Assembly (NCBI GenBank): GCA_032358165.1
Contig: JAALGY010000039.1
Location: forward strand, 1 to 64,000
DNA length: 64,000 nucleotides
Direction of reading: 5' to 3'
DNA from: Diplosphaera chodatii
Taxonomy: Eukaryota; Chlorophyta; Trebouxiophyceae; Prasiolales; Stichococcaceae
Numbering within the stretch: the first letter of the stretch is position 1; the number at the start of each line of letters is the position of its first letter. Both the position numbers and the translations under genes were made by a program. This document shows, in pieces, positions 45,241-57,400 of the stretch. Under the pieces are notes generated by a model that was given only the letters and a program-made list of their open reading frames with translations, made no database searches and had not been told where the DNA came from.

Positions 45241-46860
45241 TCACGTGACAACAGCGTTACCGCCTGGAAGCCAGGAGCAGCAGGCACCACAGCACTCGCA
45301 GGGGGCAGCTGGCCTGGCGTCAGCTGCGCCTGCTGCGGAGCCTGCCGCGGCGCTGCGGTCGGCTGCGTGAGCGTCTGTAGGGATTCCACAGCTGGCTGTT
45401 GTGTGGGCACCGCAGGTGCTGCGATGCCCTACCACTGCTACGGCGGCAGCGCCTGCTGCTGGCTGAGCTGTGACGGCATAGGTTGCTGCTGCGGAGGCTG
45501 CTGCGGCGGCGGTTTGCTGCAAGAATGAGCCTGCTGATACTGCTGTGGCAATTGCGGCTGCTGCTGCTGCTTGGGCTGAGCTGCCAAATGCCTTTTCTCG
45601 CAAGAGCCGCTCCCTCATCTTTATCTGCACCAGCCCTTGCACGAGTTTGCAGTTGCAGCCTGTTACGCATGTCCTTGCATGACCAATGCAGGCTGCTAGA
45701 GACACGCAGCCAAGTTTAAAGCAAGACATTTGCTGACAACACACCGGTAACATCCGAATGTATCATCCACTCACCAGCTGCAGGCGGAGCACAGGGAGGA
45801 CCGATGACAGCTTGGCATGCGCCTTGTGCAGCGCCGCCAGCCTGACCTGCACGGACGCGAGCTGCAATGGCATCGGCTGCCCCAGCTGCCGGCTGAGCAC
45901 CAGCGCCACCGCCTACAGCAGCCTGCTGAGCACGCCCACCTGCAGTGGCCATATCGAGCAGCATTTGGAGGCTGGGTGCGCAAGGCACATGGCTTGCGCA
46001 GCATATCTGCCTAGGCTATGCACAGAACACATTGCACGAGCGTTCCGGCGTTCCAGCAGAAATAGAGAGGCTGACACCTGTGCCCAGCTCAGAGCGCGTG
46101 CGCAGCGCACGCAGCAGGTGCTGGCAGATGGCCAGCTCCAAGCGCAGGTGCGGCGACAGCAGGGCGGCATGCTGCCAGAACTGCTCCCCTTCCTGCTGAA
46201 CACCCTGCACACGATTCATTGACAATCAGGCCCACTGGCGCGCCCACATGGCTGACTGAATGCAACAGGATGTGTGGTTTTGCTTGCTAGTTTTAGGAGC
46301 GTACAGCAGCTTGCAGCCAGTCACCTGCGGCGCCGGGGTCATCCCAGAACAGCTGGCTGCCCTGCAGCATCGCCGCCAGGGCCATCGCCTCTGAGGATGA
46401 TGGATGCCATGTCTGGAAACACGGCAACCTCGCTCGCCACCGAATGGATCAGCAACACCGCCAATGGCTCGGGCTGCAGCGACACAGCCTGGACCTGCAA
46501 CATCTGCCACGGCTGTTGCTGCTGGGATTGCTGCAGGTGCCGTCGAGGTGGCTGACGAGGCTGCCGCGGCGGCTGCTGCATTGGGAGCACCCCTGGACGC
46601 TGCGCCGCAGGCTGCTAGTACGCCTGCGGCTGCGGCTGCCGCAACTGTTGCAGCTGTGCATGCGCAGCCATCTGCAGGGCAGGGCGGGGCGGCCATCTGC
46701 AGGGCGGCTGGCGAAATTGCTGCCACTGCTGCGGCGGCATCTGTTGCTGCGGCATCAGCGGTTGAGCAAGGTGACAGCCGGGTCCAGGGCTGCCACCAAG
46801 ACCTGGGTTTGCGGATACCACAGCTGCCATTTCTGGCAATCCGCCGGCTCCAGTTGCGAT
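45241..46860 (-). CDS. Q/A-rich gene family, copy 4 (best preserved with copy 5)
   Basis: Lies directly downstream of U-box gene B on the same strand. Blocks in transcription order: 46330-46860, Pro/Gln-rich or, in another frame, Ala-rich, ending GMTPAPQ at a GTGACT donor; 46088-46205, after acceptor TGTGCAG (VQQEGEQFWQHAALLSPHLR, LELAICQHLLRAL); 45775-45958 (VGVLSRLLQAVALVL, MPLQLASVQVRLAALHKAH), ending at GTGAGT; 45241 to about 45690 (MRERLLREKAFGSS, then a long Ala tract). The helical blocks are intact. In the low-complexity blocks the Gln and Ala frames compete, and the Gln frame has a stop in the first and last. It may be a functional Ala-rich protein or an early pseudogene. Function unknown. 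Confidence 0.42.
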
Positions 46861-46864
46861 GGTC

Positions 46865-49800
46865 TCACTGCTGACCCGCAGCATCAATGATCTGCCGCAG
46901 GGCATGATTCGGCAGCAGGTCTTTCGTCGCTAGCGGCTGCCCTGTGACGGGTGACGTGCTGTGGGTCTGTAGCCACTGACAGATTGCTGACCCATCGTAG
47001 CTGTGGCCATCGCCAACGCACAGCGTCGCTCGCACCATCACATTCTGCAATGTGCAAGCTCAGAGTGAGATAGTGCCAGGTGCGGACGATGGTTTGGCAT
47101 TCATGTGCTGATGTAACATCGTGATCTCGCCCTGTCCACCAAGCATCTGCGTTTCACACCTTTGTGATGGGGCACAGCATCCACGGCGGTGGCTGCTTCG
47201 GCTGGTGCCGGGGCTGTTGCTGCGGCTGTTGCTGCGGACCGACCGCTCCCGCTGCTGCATCGATGCTGCTCACCTGCCCCACATCTGCAGGCTGTGCGGC
47301 GCCGTCCGCTAAACTCATGCATTGCAAGCTGCTGGCTGCATCTGCGGCTGCCGATGTGCCCTCATTGGATGCAGCATCCTCTGTGACGCCGTGGGGCTGA
47401 GCATGCTGCGGCAGCTCAGCAGCAGGCTGGGGCGCAGCGGCAGCTGCTGCGGCTGCTGCCGCCCTGGCGGCGGCCTTCTTGCGGGCGCGCTTCTCGGCCG
47501 CCTTGTTGGGCACCGCTGCTGCTGCCTTCTCGCCCTCCTCAGCTGCCTGCAATAGTCAACGCTACTTCACAACCATGGCAGAACTGACTGCGGTGGAGGT
47601 TGTCAGCATGACACAGTACCGCGCAGCATGACATGTGCGATGTGTGCTACACAGTGATGTGGTAGGCGCTGCACCAAACACGAGAATGCACCGCGCAACC
47701 TGAAAATCCTGGTGCTGCCTTTCCTGGTATGTATTTCTGCATAAACACTTCAAGCACACCACCGTGCAATACGTACTGCAACAAAACAGCGAGAGGCCCA
47801 CCAGCAGCTCCCGCATGACGGCGTCAGAGGCGGCCTGCGTCCGAGGCGCAGTTGCGGCAGCGCGTCCGGCAGCGCCGGCGGCACGCTCGGCTGCCGTGAT
47901 GGCCTTTGAAATGGCTGCAAAGGCGTCGCCGACTGCCTGCAGTGCCCTCACGATCAGCCGCTGGACCGGAGGGTTTGGGGTTCCTGGCACCCTCTGCAAG
48001 CATCAGGGTAGCACAAGTTCACAAGTATAAGTCAGCTGCAAAGGGCACTTAGTGCCAACAATCAGTATGCACACTTGTGAGGATGCCGTGATTCACATCC
48101 TGTGCCACGGTGCTGAAGCCCTAACACACGATGCTGCTGAAGCGGCGAAGGCACTGCGTCACAAAGTGCGGTTTCCATAATGTGCCAGGCCAGCAGCACC
48201 TCTGCAATGTTGCCGGTAATTTCCAGGCACTGGTAGACCTCATTCTGCGTCCACAGTGTCGCAGCGGCACCGCTGGAGGCCCGAAGCAATGCTGCAGCAG
48301 CTCGCAGGGTTGCGAGCAACGGTTGAACCGCCAGAGCTGCCATGGGCCTGCGCGACATTTGCGGGCAACGTCAGCCAGTCAGCAGCACATGGGTGCGGAC
48401 GCGAGCTCAGTCATGCAAACACCGTGAGGCAAGCGACTGCTGTCCGCAGCAGTGGCAGCTGATGCAGCAGCAGAAAGAGTCAAATGTTCTTAGGTGGCGC
48501 AGGCAGGCGTCTTGTAAAGCAGGCACTCACTCGGTACAGGACACGGCCTCGGCGATGTACATCAGTTGTTCGACGACGGAGCGGCCGAGCAGCTCTGCTA
48601 TGCGCGCCCCGCAGGCACGCACCAGCCTGGCCGTCAGCTCCGCACGGCACTGCACACACCACGAATGCTGTGCTAGTCATTGTGCTGCACAGAAGCAAAG
48701 GGAGTAGGACAACATGCTGAATTCCAATACTCCGCCATGCCACACAGCAACAGCTGCCATGCGGGTGCAAAGCACTGAGTGTGATGACCTTCAGCACAAT
48801 CTGCTTTCGGTGCTCTGCCTGGGCTTGTGCGGCCAGCAAACACAACATTCCGCACGTGGCCAAGGCGGGGCCTTCGTGTTGATCTCACTAAAGGACACTG
48901 TGCAGACGACACAGGCAGGCGCTCAGCTCCAACCCCTCACCTGAGTTGCTTCCCACGCCTCCTCTATGCCCTCCACTACCGAGTCTCCCGAGCAACGGAA
49001 GTGCGTGTATTGCAATAGCGCCACGACTGCAGCAGAACAGGCAGGGTTGTACTCAGTATTCTATGGCTGTATGAAATGCAAAACGGCCGTGTAGGCGGGG
49101 CAGCTGCACACATGACACATGCGCAGCAAGACCTTTACCTTGCTGGGCCAGCTGGTGCTCAGCACAGTAGCAAGCACATCATACATTGCAGGTGTCACTT
49201 GACAGCAGAGTGCAAGCGCACCCAGCAAGGCCTGGACAGAGCTGCAGCACGCGCTGGCCAGCTTGTCCGACAGCTGCCGCCCTGCTGGCTGCCCAGCTGC
49301 TGCTGCAACCGTCGTGACAGCCGTTTCCAGCACGCTGGCAGCTGCCTTCAGGTCGCGTAGAATATCCTTCCGCACCGCCTCTTGGCTGAGTCCCTCATCC
49401 ACAGCACGACCCTGAGCAGAAGTGCAGCACCTGGCATGTGTGGCGGCAACCAGCAGGAGGTTTGATTCTTGCAGGCCGTGACTAGGCATCTGCGCGCCCA
49501 ACGAATGTAGTGGGCAGAAGGCACACAAGCATGGGCAGTGCCCAGAACGAAGTGTGCTGTCACATCTTGAGCGTCACAGCACCTGCACGAATTGCTGCAG
49601 GGTCTCCGAGTCCATGTTGCAGAAGTTCGCGAGGCTGTCCAGCAGGTCGGGCAGCGAGCCGAGCTCCAGGGCATCCATGCCGCCGACAGCGGCAGCGGGA
49701 AGCAGCAGCTGCTCCGCGGCCTTCCCCAGGTGTAATGCCGCCTGCTGCATGCACCGCTGCCGCCGCTGCCGCTGCAGGCTGCAATGGACAGATGTGCATG

Positions 49801-52497
49801 CGTCAGTGCTGCCAGCAGCACCTTCACCCGGGCAGAGCCGTGCCCACATCGATGCGGCTGACAGCGCGCCAGCAAGCGTGGCTGCCCAGCCGGGCCATCT
49901 GACCGCGGCGCGGCGGCGGCGACTCCCGCTCAGGCAGTCGTCATGTGAGTAGCGGACCAGCGCTGCCAGCCTGCTCAGCGCCGCCGCCTGTTGCGTGGAC
50001 TGTCAGCCTCAGGTCAGGATATGTGCAGCAAATGAATGCGCAGCCACCTGTGGATGGCCAGGGCATTGCATCCTGGGCGGTTGAGACCCCTGCTTCAGTG
50101 CTGCAAGACTGCGCAGCATCCTACAGATGCGGCACCTGTGCTGCGGTTGGCAGTGCGCTGCCCCCTGCTGGCGGCAGCCCGTCCAGCACGCCATGAACGG
50201 CGACAACGAGGCTGCTGACCAGTGCCTGCTGCGCGCCTGCCGCGGAGTCCCCCAGCCGTAGCGGGTTCAGCAGAACCTTTATGTCGTCATCACTGCGACC
50301 AGTGACACCAAAAGTGACTGCACAGTTGTGTACGTACTCTGCCATGACTCCCATCTGCTGCAGAGCCCTGCAAAGACACCGTGGTCCTCTGCAGCACGTC
50401 GTCAGAGCATGCGGGGCAGCACACGCTGGACAGGTGCGGCTGCCGTGTCTGCAGTCCATTGCATAGCAGACCAGCTGGCGTCGGAGCAGCTGTCTAGGAG
50501 GCAAGCTTGTGTGTGCATATAACTATGTGGGATGTCTGGAAAGGTTGTGCAGTGCACTTGATGGTGGCTGTGCCTCGCTGCAGGGCCGCCTCATGAGCCA
50601 GCAGTGCGGTGACGCCACCAGCGTAGGCTGCGTCTGCAGCTGGCGTCATTGCTCTGGGCGACTGTACTGGCCTGGGCGGACCAGCGCAACTCCCAGAAAC
50701 CCGCCCCGCATGAAGGAGCGCCAGCGTCTGGATGCCAAGACCCACCGATTGAAGCTGCCTCATAAGTAGCGGAGGCCACAATCACTTGCAAGTTTGCATA
50801 CTACCAGGGAGCCAGCCGCTGTTCTTGCAGCTGATACTGTGCAGGCTCATTGCAGTGTCGTCAGGGCGTGACCTTGGGCAAACAGACACACCTGCAAAGC
50901 AGTTGTTACCACAGGCGCCCACTGCGATTGCCACTCCTGCTGTGGCTGTGCTTTGCTATGCACGGGTCGCCGCCCCAAACTCTGCACGATAGGCGGTCTC
51001 ACTGTTGACGGCTGCCCACCCTTTTCTGCTCTTGACAGCTGGCCATCTGGCTGTCCAGCATTAGCATGATCGATTATGGCAGCTACACCCGATGCATGTT
51101 GTGCCGCTGACGTGCTGTCCTGCACTCCAGCAGCACCATCAAATGGATCAGGGGATTACCTCTGCTGGGTCTGCAGCTGCAGCCTTCGCTGTGGCACCCC
51201 CCGCGGCGGCAGGCTCAATGCGCAAAGCCACAGCTGCAACGTCAGCGGTGAGGGCTGCGCTGCAGTGGTGCAACAGCTGGAGCAGCGGCGCCTCGTCATC
51301 CAGCTTGCCGACACAGCAGCACATGTTGGCCAGTTCTGCGATGTACAGTGCTGATGCCTCCGAAGATATCGGCGGCGCCGCACCGCCATCGGCAATGAAC
51401 CTGCGAATGCAAGTGCTGCACACACTCGGCATTGTATGGTGACACAGTTGCTGAGTCCAAACTCACATCTACCTGCAGTTACCCAACAGTCAGTGGCAGT
51501 ACACCTGCACACAGCATGATCTGGCACTCAAAAGACGGAACCTGGTCGTGCACGTACCTCAAGCATTCTGTGCTTGCCGGCACCAGTTGATGGAGCATGT
51601 CAGCCCGGTCCGCAAGCTCTTTCTGGTAGGCTGCGTCAATGGCTAGTGTCATGACGCACAGAACAGGAACAGCGGCAGGATCCCACAGTGCTGCCTCGGC
51701 TATAATGCCCGGCTTCTGAAGCGCTCTGCCAAGCAGCACGCCATCAAGGTGCATGTCCGCCAGGGCATCATGCTCTGCGCGTTGTGGGTGCTGAACCTGC
51801 AGAGCTGGGACACCGTGCATCAGCTCCCTTCCACATCTGCAGCTGCCCCCAACGAATGCAGCTCGGAGCGGGCATGGGATGTGCAGCAGATGAGTACCTA
51901 CTTATTCTGTAGATACACTGCGCAAGCTGCAGCACATGCAGCAGTCCAGCTTGCACAGTCACAGGCCTGACGGGACCGGCTGGCGATCGCAAGTAGTATC
52001 GCAAGTAGTATCGCAAGGGAAGTGACAGCACCGCACCGCAGCGACGGCGTCTTGGACGCAGGATTGCAAGGCAACAAGGAGTGCTGCGGCAACACTCGTG
52101 TCTGCAGTATCCATGGCCAGCAGGCGCAGCATGCGGTGGCACTCAGACGCATCCTTGTACTGGTAGTCTGGATGGTCCTTGAACCTGCGAGCATGACATG
52201 CGCCTGCCAGTGGCCCCAACTGGACATTTGGCTGCAGTGTCGCACAGCTGCCTAGTCGGACACTTTGTGATGGGACGGCAAACAGCTGTGAATTGAGCGC
52301 CTGAATGGAAATGCTTATCGCTGAACCTGCCTGCCATGATGTTTTCGTAGCGCACACAGCAGGTTGACTGGCATTGGCTCCGATGTGCCAAGGTTCACGA
52401 GCATGGCCGTCTCCTCCTTTACAGAGGCTGAAACTCCGACATGGCTCGACTCAAGGTGCTCATGTGCCCATCTGAGCATATCATCAGGCGCTGCCAT
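46865..52497 (-). CDS. U-box gene B, paralogue of gene A
   Basis: Probable E3 ubiquitin ligase with the same exon plan as gene A. In transcription order: MAAPDDMLRWAHEHLESSHV (start 52497; an in-frame ATG at 52548 is possible), HRMLRLLAMDTADTSVAAAL (about 52100), a MTLAIDAAYQKELADR exon (about 51590-51720), VTALLAHEAALQRG (about 50590), QQALVSSLVVAVHGVLDGLP (about 50200), MDALELGSLPDLLDSLANFC (about 49640), AAASVLETAVTTVAAAAGQP (about 49300), VEQLMYIAEAV (about 48520), exons near 48200-48350 and 47800-47990, AAEKRARKKAAARAA (about 47490) and WMLCPITK. The final exon (46865 to about 47042) holds VMVRATLCVGDGHSYDGSAI, TSPVTGQPLATKDLLPNHAL. Intron positions match gene A. Followed by family copy 4, as gene A is followed by copy 1. 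Confidence 0.8.
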
Positions 52498-52652
52498 TAT
52501 GTGATGCTGCGCGGTCACTTGCAATTCTGTTGAACAGTGTCGCATCAACGGCTCTACAGATCTCCGTTATGCACACCCATATGAATGTTCATCATGTGCT
52601 ATCATTTTCGCGCTGCAATATGCGACTGCAGATGGGGATGTTGGAGGAGCAG

Positions 52653-52673
52653 TCTGACAGTGTCAGACATGAC
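52653..52673 (-). promoter_or_regulatory. Paired GTCWGAC motif upstream of U-box gene B
   Basis: On the minus strand ATGTCTGACACT followed by GTCAGAC, about 155 bp before the gene B start. It differs from the gene A copy at one position inside the core. Confidence 0.5.
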
Positions 52674-53783
52674 ATCTATCAACCATCGGCGAATTTCAGC
52701 CGACCACACGCAACTCATCGGTATGATAGATTGTTTGCAGCTGCAGGCGTGTTCTCTGCTGCAATTCATTGCAATCAGTGGAGTTTGGTTCAGTCACTGA
52801 AGCGTGCGCGATGCGCAGCAGCGAGCTGCAGCATCCCTGATCTCGGCGCTGAGCTGCAGTTTACTGACGACTGCTGCAATGAGTCCATGGCCAATGCTGA
52901 CTCAAATGTTTTCATATCACTGTTCGCATGCATTGAGATCCAATCAGAGTCTGGCCGCGCTCCTGTGTGTCACACACACATCTGGTTTGCAAAACAGCAG
53001 CCCTGCAGCGCCATGCCGCCACAGCTGACCTGTCCTGCGGGCAATGTGGCTGACACAGGCAGCGGTAGCGCCGTACACTTCTGCTGTCCCACACTCAGCG
53101 GCCAATGCGGCATGCTGTCAACGGCCCTGGCTGTGGCTGCTCCGTGTTGGATAATGCAGACACACCGCCGGCGCCGCCATCGTCCGCCGCTGCAACCAGC
53201 TTAGCACGCTTGCTGTGGATGGGCGACACGCATGTAAACTGAAGCCAAAGCCCAGGCTGTGGCCGTCTGCAGCTGCGCCGCCGCCAGGCAACATCCGCAG
53301 CACTGTCATCACGCCTGCAGCCGCTCAGCAAGATCAGCGCCTCAGTGATTGCATCGCAGACTTTGTGCTATGATTGAAACAACACGCACGCCATCCAGCA
53401 CAAAGCGCGGTTTTGCCCTACTGTCCAAAGCCCACCTGCAAACGCTGAGTCGCTGAACTTGCTGCACTCTGCGCACGCCGCCCCCCTGTGCCGCCGCCAG
53501 CTGCTGGGTCGCCTGCCGCCCAGCGTCAACTGCATTAGACGATCTGCACGACCTGTAAGTCAAAGCCACGATGCAAATACTGCCCGTACATGCAAGTTTC
53601 TGCAGTGCAGTGTCCGCCGGTCGACTGGCCGCTACAACATCATACTCATGTGACCTACACCAATAGAGATAGAAGAAAAAGCAGAAGGTGCGCACCTGGG
53701 TGCCAAGGCCAGGGAGTTTGAGTGTGCCATGGTTGCCCATGTGCAGAAGCTGCTGAGCCCGATTGCTGGCCATAGCAAAGGAT
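52674..53783. other. Spacer between U-box genes B and C with minus-strand open frames
   Basis: A minus frame at 53342-53773 (QATQQLAAAQGGGVRRVQQV, KPRFVLDGVRVVSIIAQSL) has protein-like parts and may be a small gene or a remnant downstream of gene C. It does not resemble the Q/A-rich family that follows genes A and B. The rest shows nothing I can support. Confidence 0.3.
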
Positions 53784-54371
53784 TCATCGTCGGCCTACAG
53801 CCTGGATCAGCTGCCGCAGCGCATGGTTCGGTAGCAGGACGTTGGTCGTCAGCACTTCCCCAGTCACCGGTGATGTGTCGTGGGTCTGCAGCCACCGAGA
53901 GATTGCTGACTCCTCGTAGCTGTGGCCGTCGCCGACGCACAGCGTGGCACGCACCAGCACCTCCTGCAGAGTGCATAGGTGATCCACATCATCATTGAGT
54001 AGGCACCTCGGAATGGCATCTGCTGGGTGACGCAGCTGCTGCCATGGCTGCGCTGGCGTGGACAAGCAAGGGTGCACAGGCATGTGCAAGACACACCTTG
54101 GTAATGAGACAAAGCATCCATGCAGGTGGCTGCTGCTGCTGCTGCCGCTGCACCGGATTCGTGTCACAGACGTCATGCTGCACTGTTATGTTGAGGCCTG
54201 AAAGATCGGCTTCCACAGCTGCGCCGTCTGCCGGGCTCACACACTCCAACTCAGCCGCTGCGTCAGTTGCCAATGTGCCACTGCGGGGCAGAGCGCCTGC
54301 TGCTGCCGTGCTGCTGGTCTGGCTGTGCTGTGGCAGCTCTGCTGCGGGCTCGGGATCAGCGGCAGCAGCAT

Positions 54372-54403
<32 letters not shown>

Positions 54404-57400
54404 ACCGCAGCAGCAGAAGCAGCCCGTGTGGCGGCCTTCTTGCGGGCGCGCTTCTCGGCCGCCTTGCTGGGCGCCGCTGCTGCTGCTTTCTCCCCCTCCT
54501 CAGCAGCCTGCAGCACGTGTGGACAGATCATGACACGCTTCACACCACCTGGATGCAACCTGCTCAGTGACAGGGTCAGGCTCAGCACGACTGGCTGCCA
54601 GGGTCGCGTCCGCCAAAGCTCCAAGGGCGTCGCTGACTTCTTGCAGTCCCCTGGTGATCAGCGACTGGCGCGCTGCTGACGTCTTCCCCTCCAACTCCTG
54701 GTCAAAGCACACGAGCGCAGAAGTCTCCATGACCGCAATCACGATGGCACAAGGACGACCACCCGACACGCCGCTGTAGGGCAGCTGTCAGGCTGCTGCC
54801 CGCCACACTTTGATGAGATGTTGCTGCTGTCCAAGCCAGCAGTGAGCCCTCGTGGTTCGAGCACATGCAAAGATGGGTCATCGACTGCGCAGCCTGAGCC
54901 GGCACACTGACCCCCCGAAATGCTGCCCTGCCAGCCGACATGGACATTTTGACAGTCGGACACCCGCAGAGTCTCTCACGCTCTATGTCGCCAGTGTCGT
55001 ACCTGCTGGCCTGCACCTGAACTGGGTGTAAACAAGGCGGGCAGAAACCAGGTGCGTGCCGTGACGCACCAGGGTGATGTTGCTGACGACCTCCGCCCAG
55101 TGGCAGAGGACATCTGGTGTGGTGGGAATGTCGCCCGGCTGCTGCAGGGCGCCACAGCGCGGCGGCTGCAGATACGCCGCCAGTGCCCGCAGGATCGCAA
55201 GGAGCGGCTGCACCGCTGGCGCCGGCAGCGGCCTGTGTGAGAAATGCATAGAGAAATTCAGTTCAAACATTCATCATATTGGTCGGCAGGGCTAGCGCTG
55301 CTAGCAGGCTGCAGTCCGGCTGGAAAGTACACAGGAGGCATTCAGCATCGCAGCAGGAGGGCAACTCAAGACGTACTGCAGGTGCGACATGGTCGTAGCC
55401 ACCACCAGCAGGAAGTGGTCATGGTGCGGCCCATGCATGCCGCGGGATGCCCACAGGCACGCACCATTCTCAACGCGAGCTCTGCCCGCCGCTGCACAGG
55501 CAGGGTTCAGCATGTCCCCATCACTGACAGCCAGCACCATAGCATCTTGAAATCATAAGCTGGTAGTACGATGCAGAACCTGCTGTCAGCTGCTTGCTGC
55601 ATGACACGTCTACAACCAGCTCATCAGTACAGCCTCAGAGTCAGCAACTGCTGCGCTCACCTGCAGCTCCAGTAGCACCTCCCTATGTGCGGACGTGACC
55701 CTTGGCGGTAGGTGACGCAACGCGCCAAACTGCAGCATCGTCACCCCTGTGACATGCCAACAGACGAGCCCGGTCGCGTCGCAGGCACTGCTGACGAGGC
55801 TCTGTGGGATGCTGAGCCAGGGCAGCAATAATGGCAGAGACGCTGTGCATGTCTGCAGGCTGCAACACAGACACGGTTCATCCGGCGCACCCAGCGCAGA
55901 GCGGGCCGCCTCGAAGCACGCTGCGACGAGCTCCGGTGAGGGCTGCCGCCGCTTGGTGTGCTCGGCGGCCGCCGCCACCGTCCCGACTGCCGCCTCCAGC
56001 GCCGCCGCAGCCCTCATCAGGTGTGCCATGAAGTCCATGAGCACGGCAGCCTCCTCTTCCTCCTCCTCCTCTGCACACGCCTGCACAGATGCCCCCACAC
56101 TGCTGTCAACACTGTCGAGCCTGGCCAGCAGCACAGCAAAGGCGGATTGCACTCACTGCAGAGCTAAAGCGCAGCGCCAGCAGGTATGCATGCCTGCAGT
56201 CAGACCACAAAATGACCCAGTCACCTGCACGTGCCGCTGCAGGGATGTCGCGTCAATGCGGCAGTGCGTCGCGAGGCTTGCCAGCAGGCGCAGCACCGGG
56301 CCCCGCTCCAGGGCCTCCAGCCCTGCAGCTGTGTTAGGAGGCCGCCACAGCAGCTGCTCCGCGGCTTGCGACAGCTCGAATGCAGCCTGCTGCAAACACC
56401 GCTGCCTCCGCTGCTGCGGCGGCTGCTGCTGCTGCTGTTGCTGCTGCGGTGACAATTGCGGCGGCTGCTGCTGTGTGCTAGCTCCGGTTGGACGGCTGCC
56501 ATTGCTGCATTCGCTTGTGCCAGTGCCGCTGCAGGGATCGGCAGCACCACTGGTCTCGAGCTTGCGTGCCCAGCGCGCCGCGGCTGACAGCGCGGCTGCT
56601 GTTGCTGCTGCCAGCTCGTCCCGCAGCGTCCCTTCCTGGCTGCGGTGGTACGACCTCGACGTGCAGCCGGCCGCCCAGTGCACCACACTTGCCAGCCTGC
56701 TCAGCGCCATCGCCTTACCAGCGTGCACACAGAAGCAGTCAGCAATGTCAGCTTTTGTTGTGGTTGCAGGCGCAAATGCTCACATGCATCAGAGTTCTTG
56801 CAGGCCGACAAAGCTGCTGCAGGGCTGCAAGTACGCAGCACACTATCCAGGCACCCGTTACCTGGCAAGCAGTCGGCACAGCACCAGAGCCTTCGGCTGG
56901 CAGCGTGTGCAGCACGTCATGCACCGCACCGACCAGGCAGCTGACAAGCGCATGCCGCTGATCTGACGTGACTTCCGCCATCCGCAGCACATCGACGAGC
57001 GTCTCCAGCACCTTGAGGCTGCACAGTGCCAACCCAACATGAGCTACAGTTCTGATAGCATTTGCAGGCATAGACCCAAGCAATTTGCACCACATATCTG
57101 CAAGCACAAAAGCAGAGTACGTCGCAGACTTTGCATTTGCACACGGTTTGGTGCTGCGACAGCAGCACGCAGCGGATATGCCGCCCACTACAGCTGCTTG
57201 TGGGAGTCACGCTAGGTAGCTGCCAACCACTCGCTGATTGTTCAATGCCGACTAACCCAGTCGGTGCACCTGCTGATGGATGAGCCTCGCTGCAGGGGAG
57301 CTTCGTGGGCCAGCAGAGCTTGGCCGGCAGCAACCAATGCAGCAGTTGCCACTCGGGAGGCTACCGGGAGATCGTCTTCTCCAGTGCTAGCATCTTCAGT

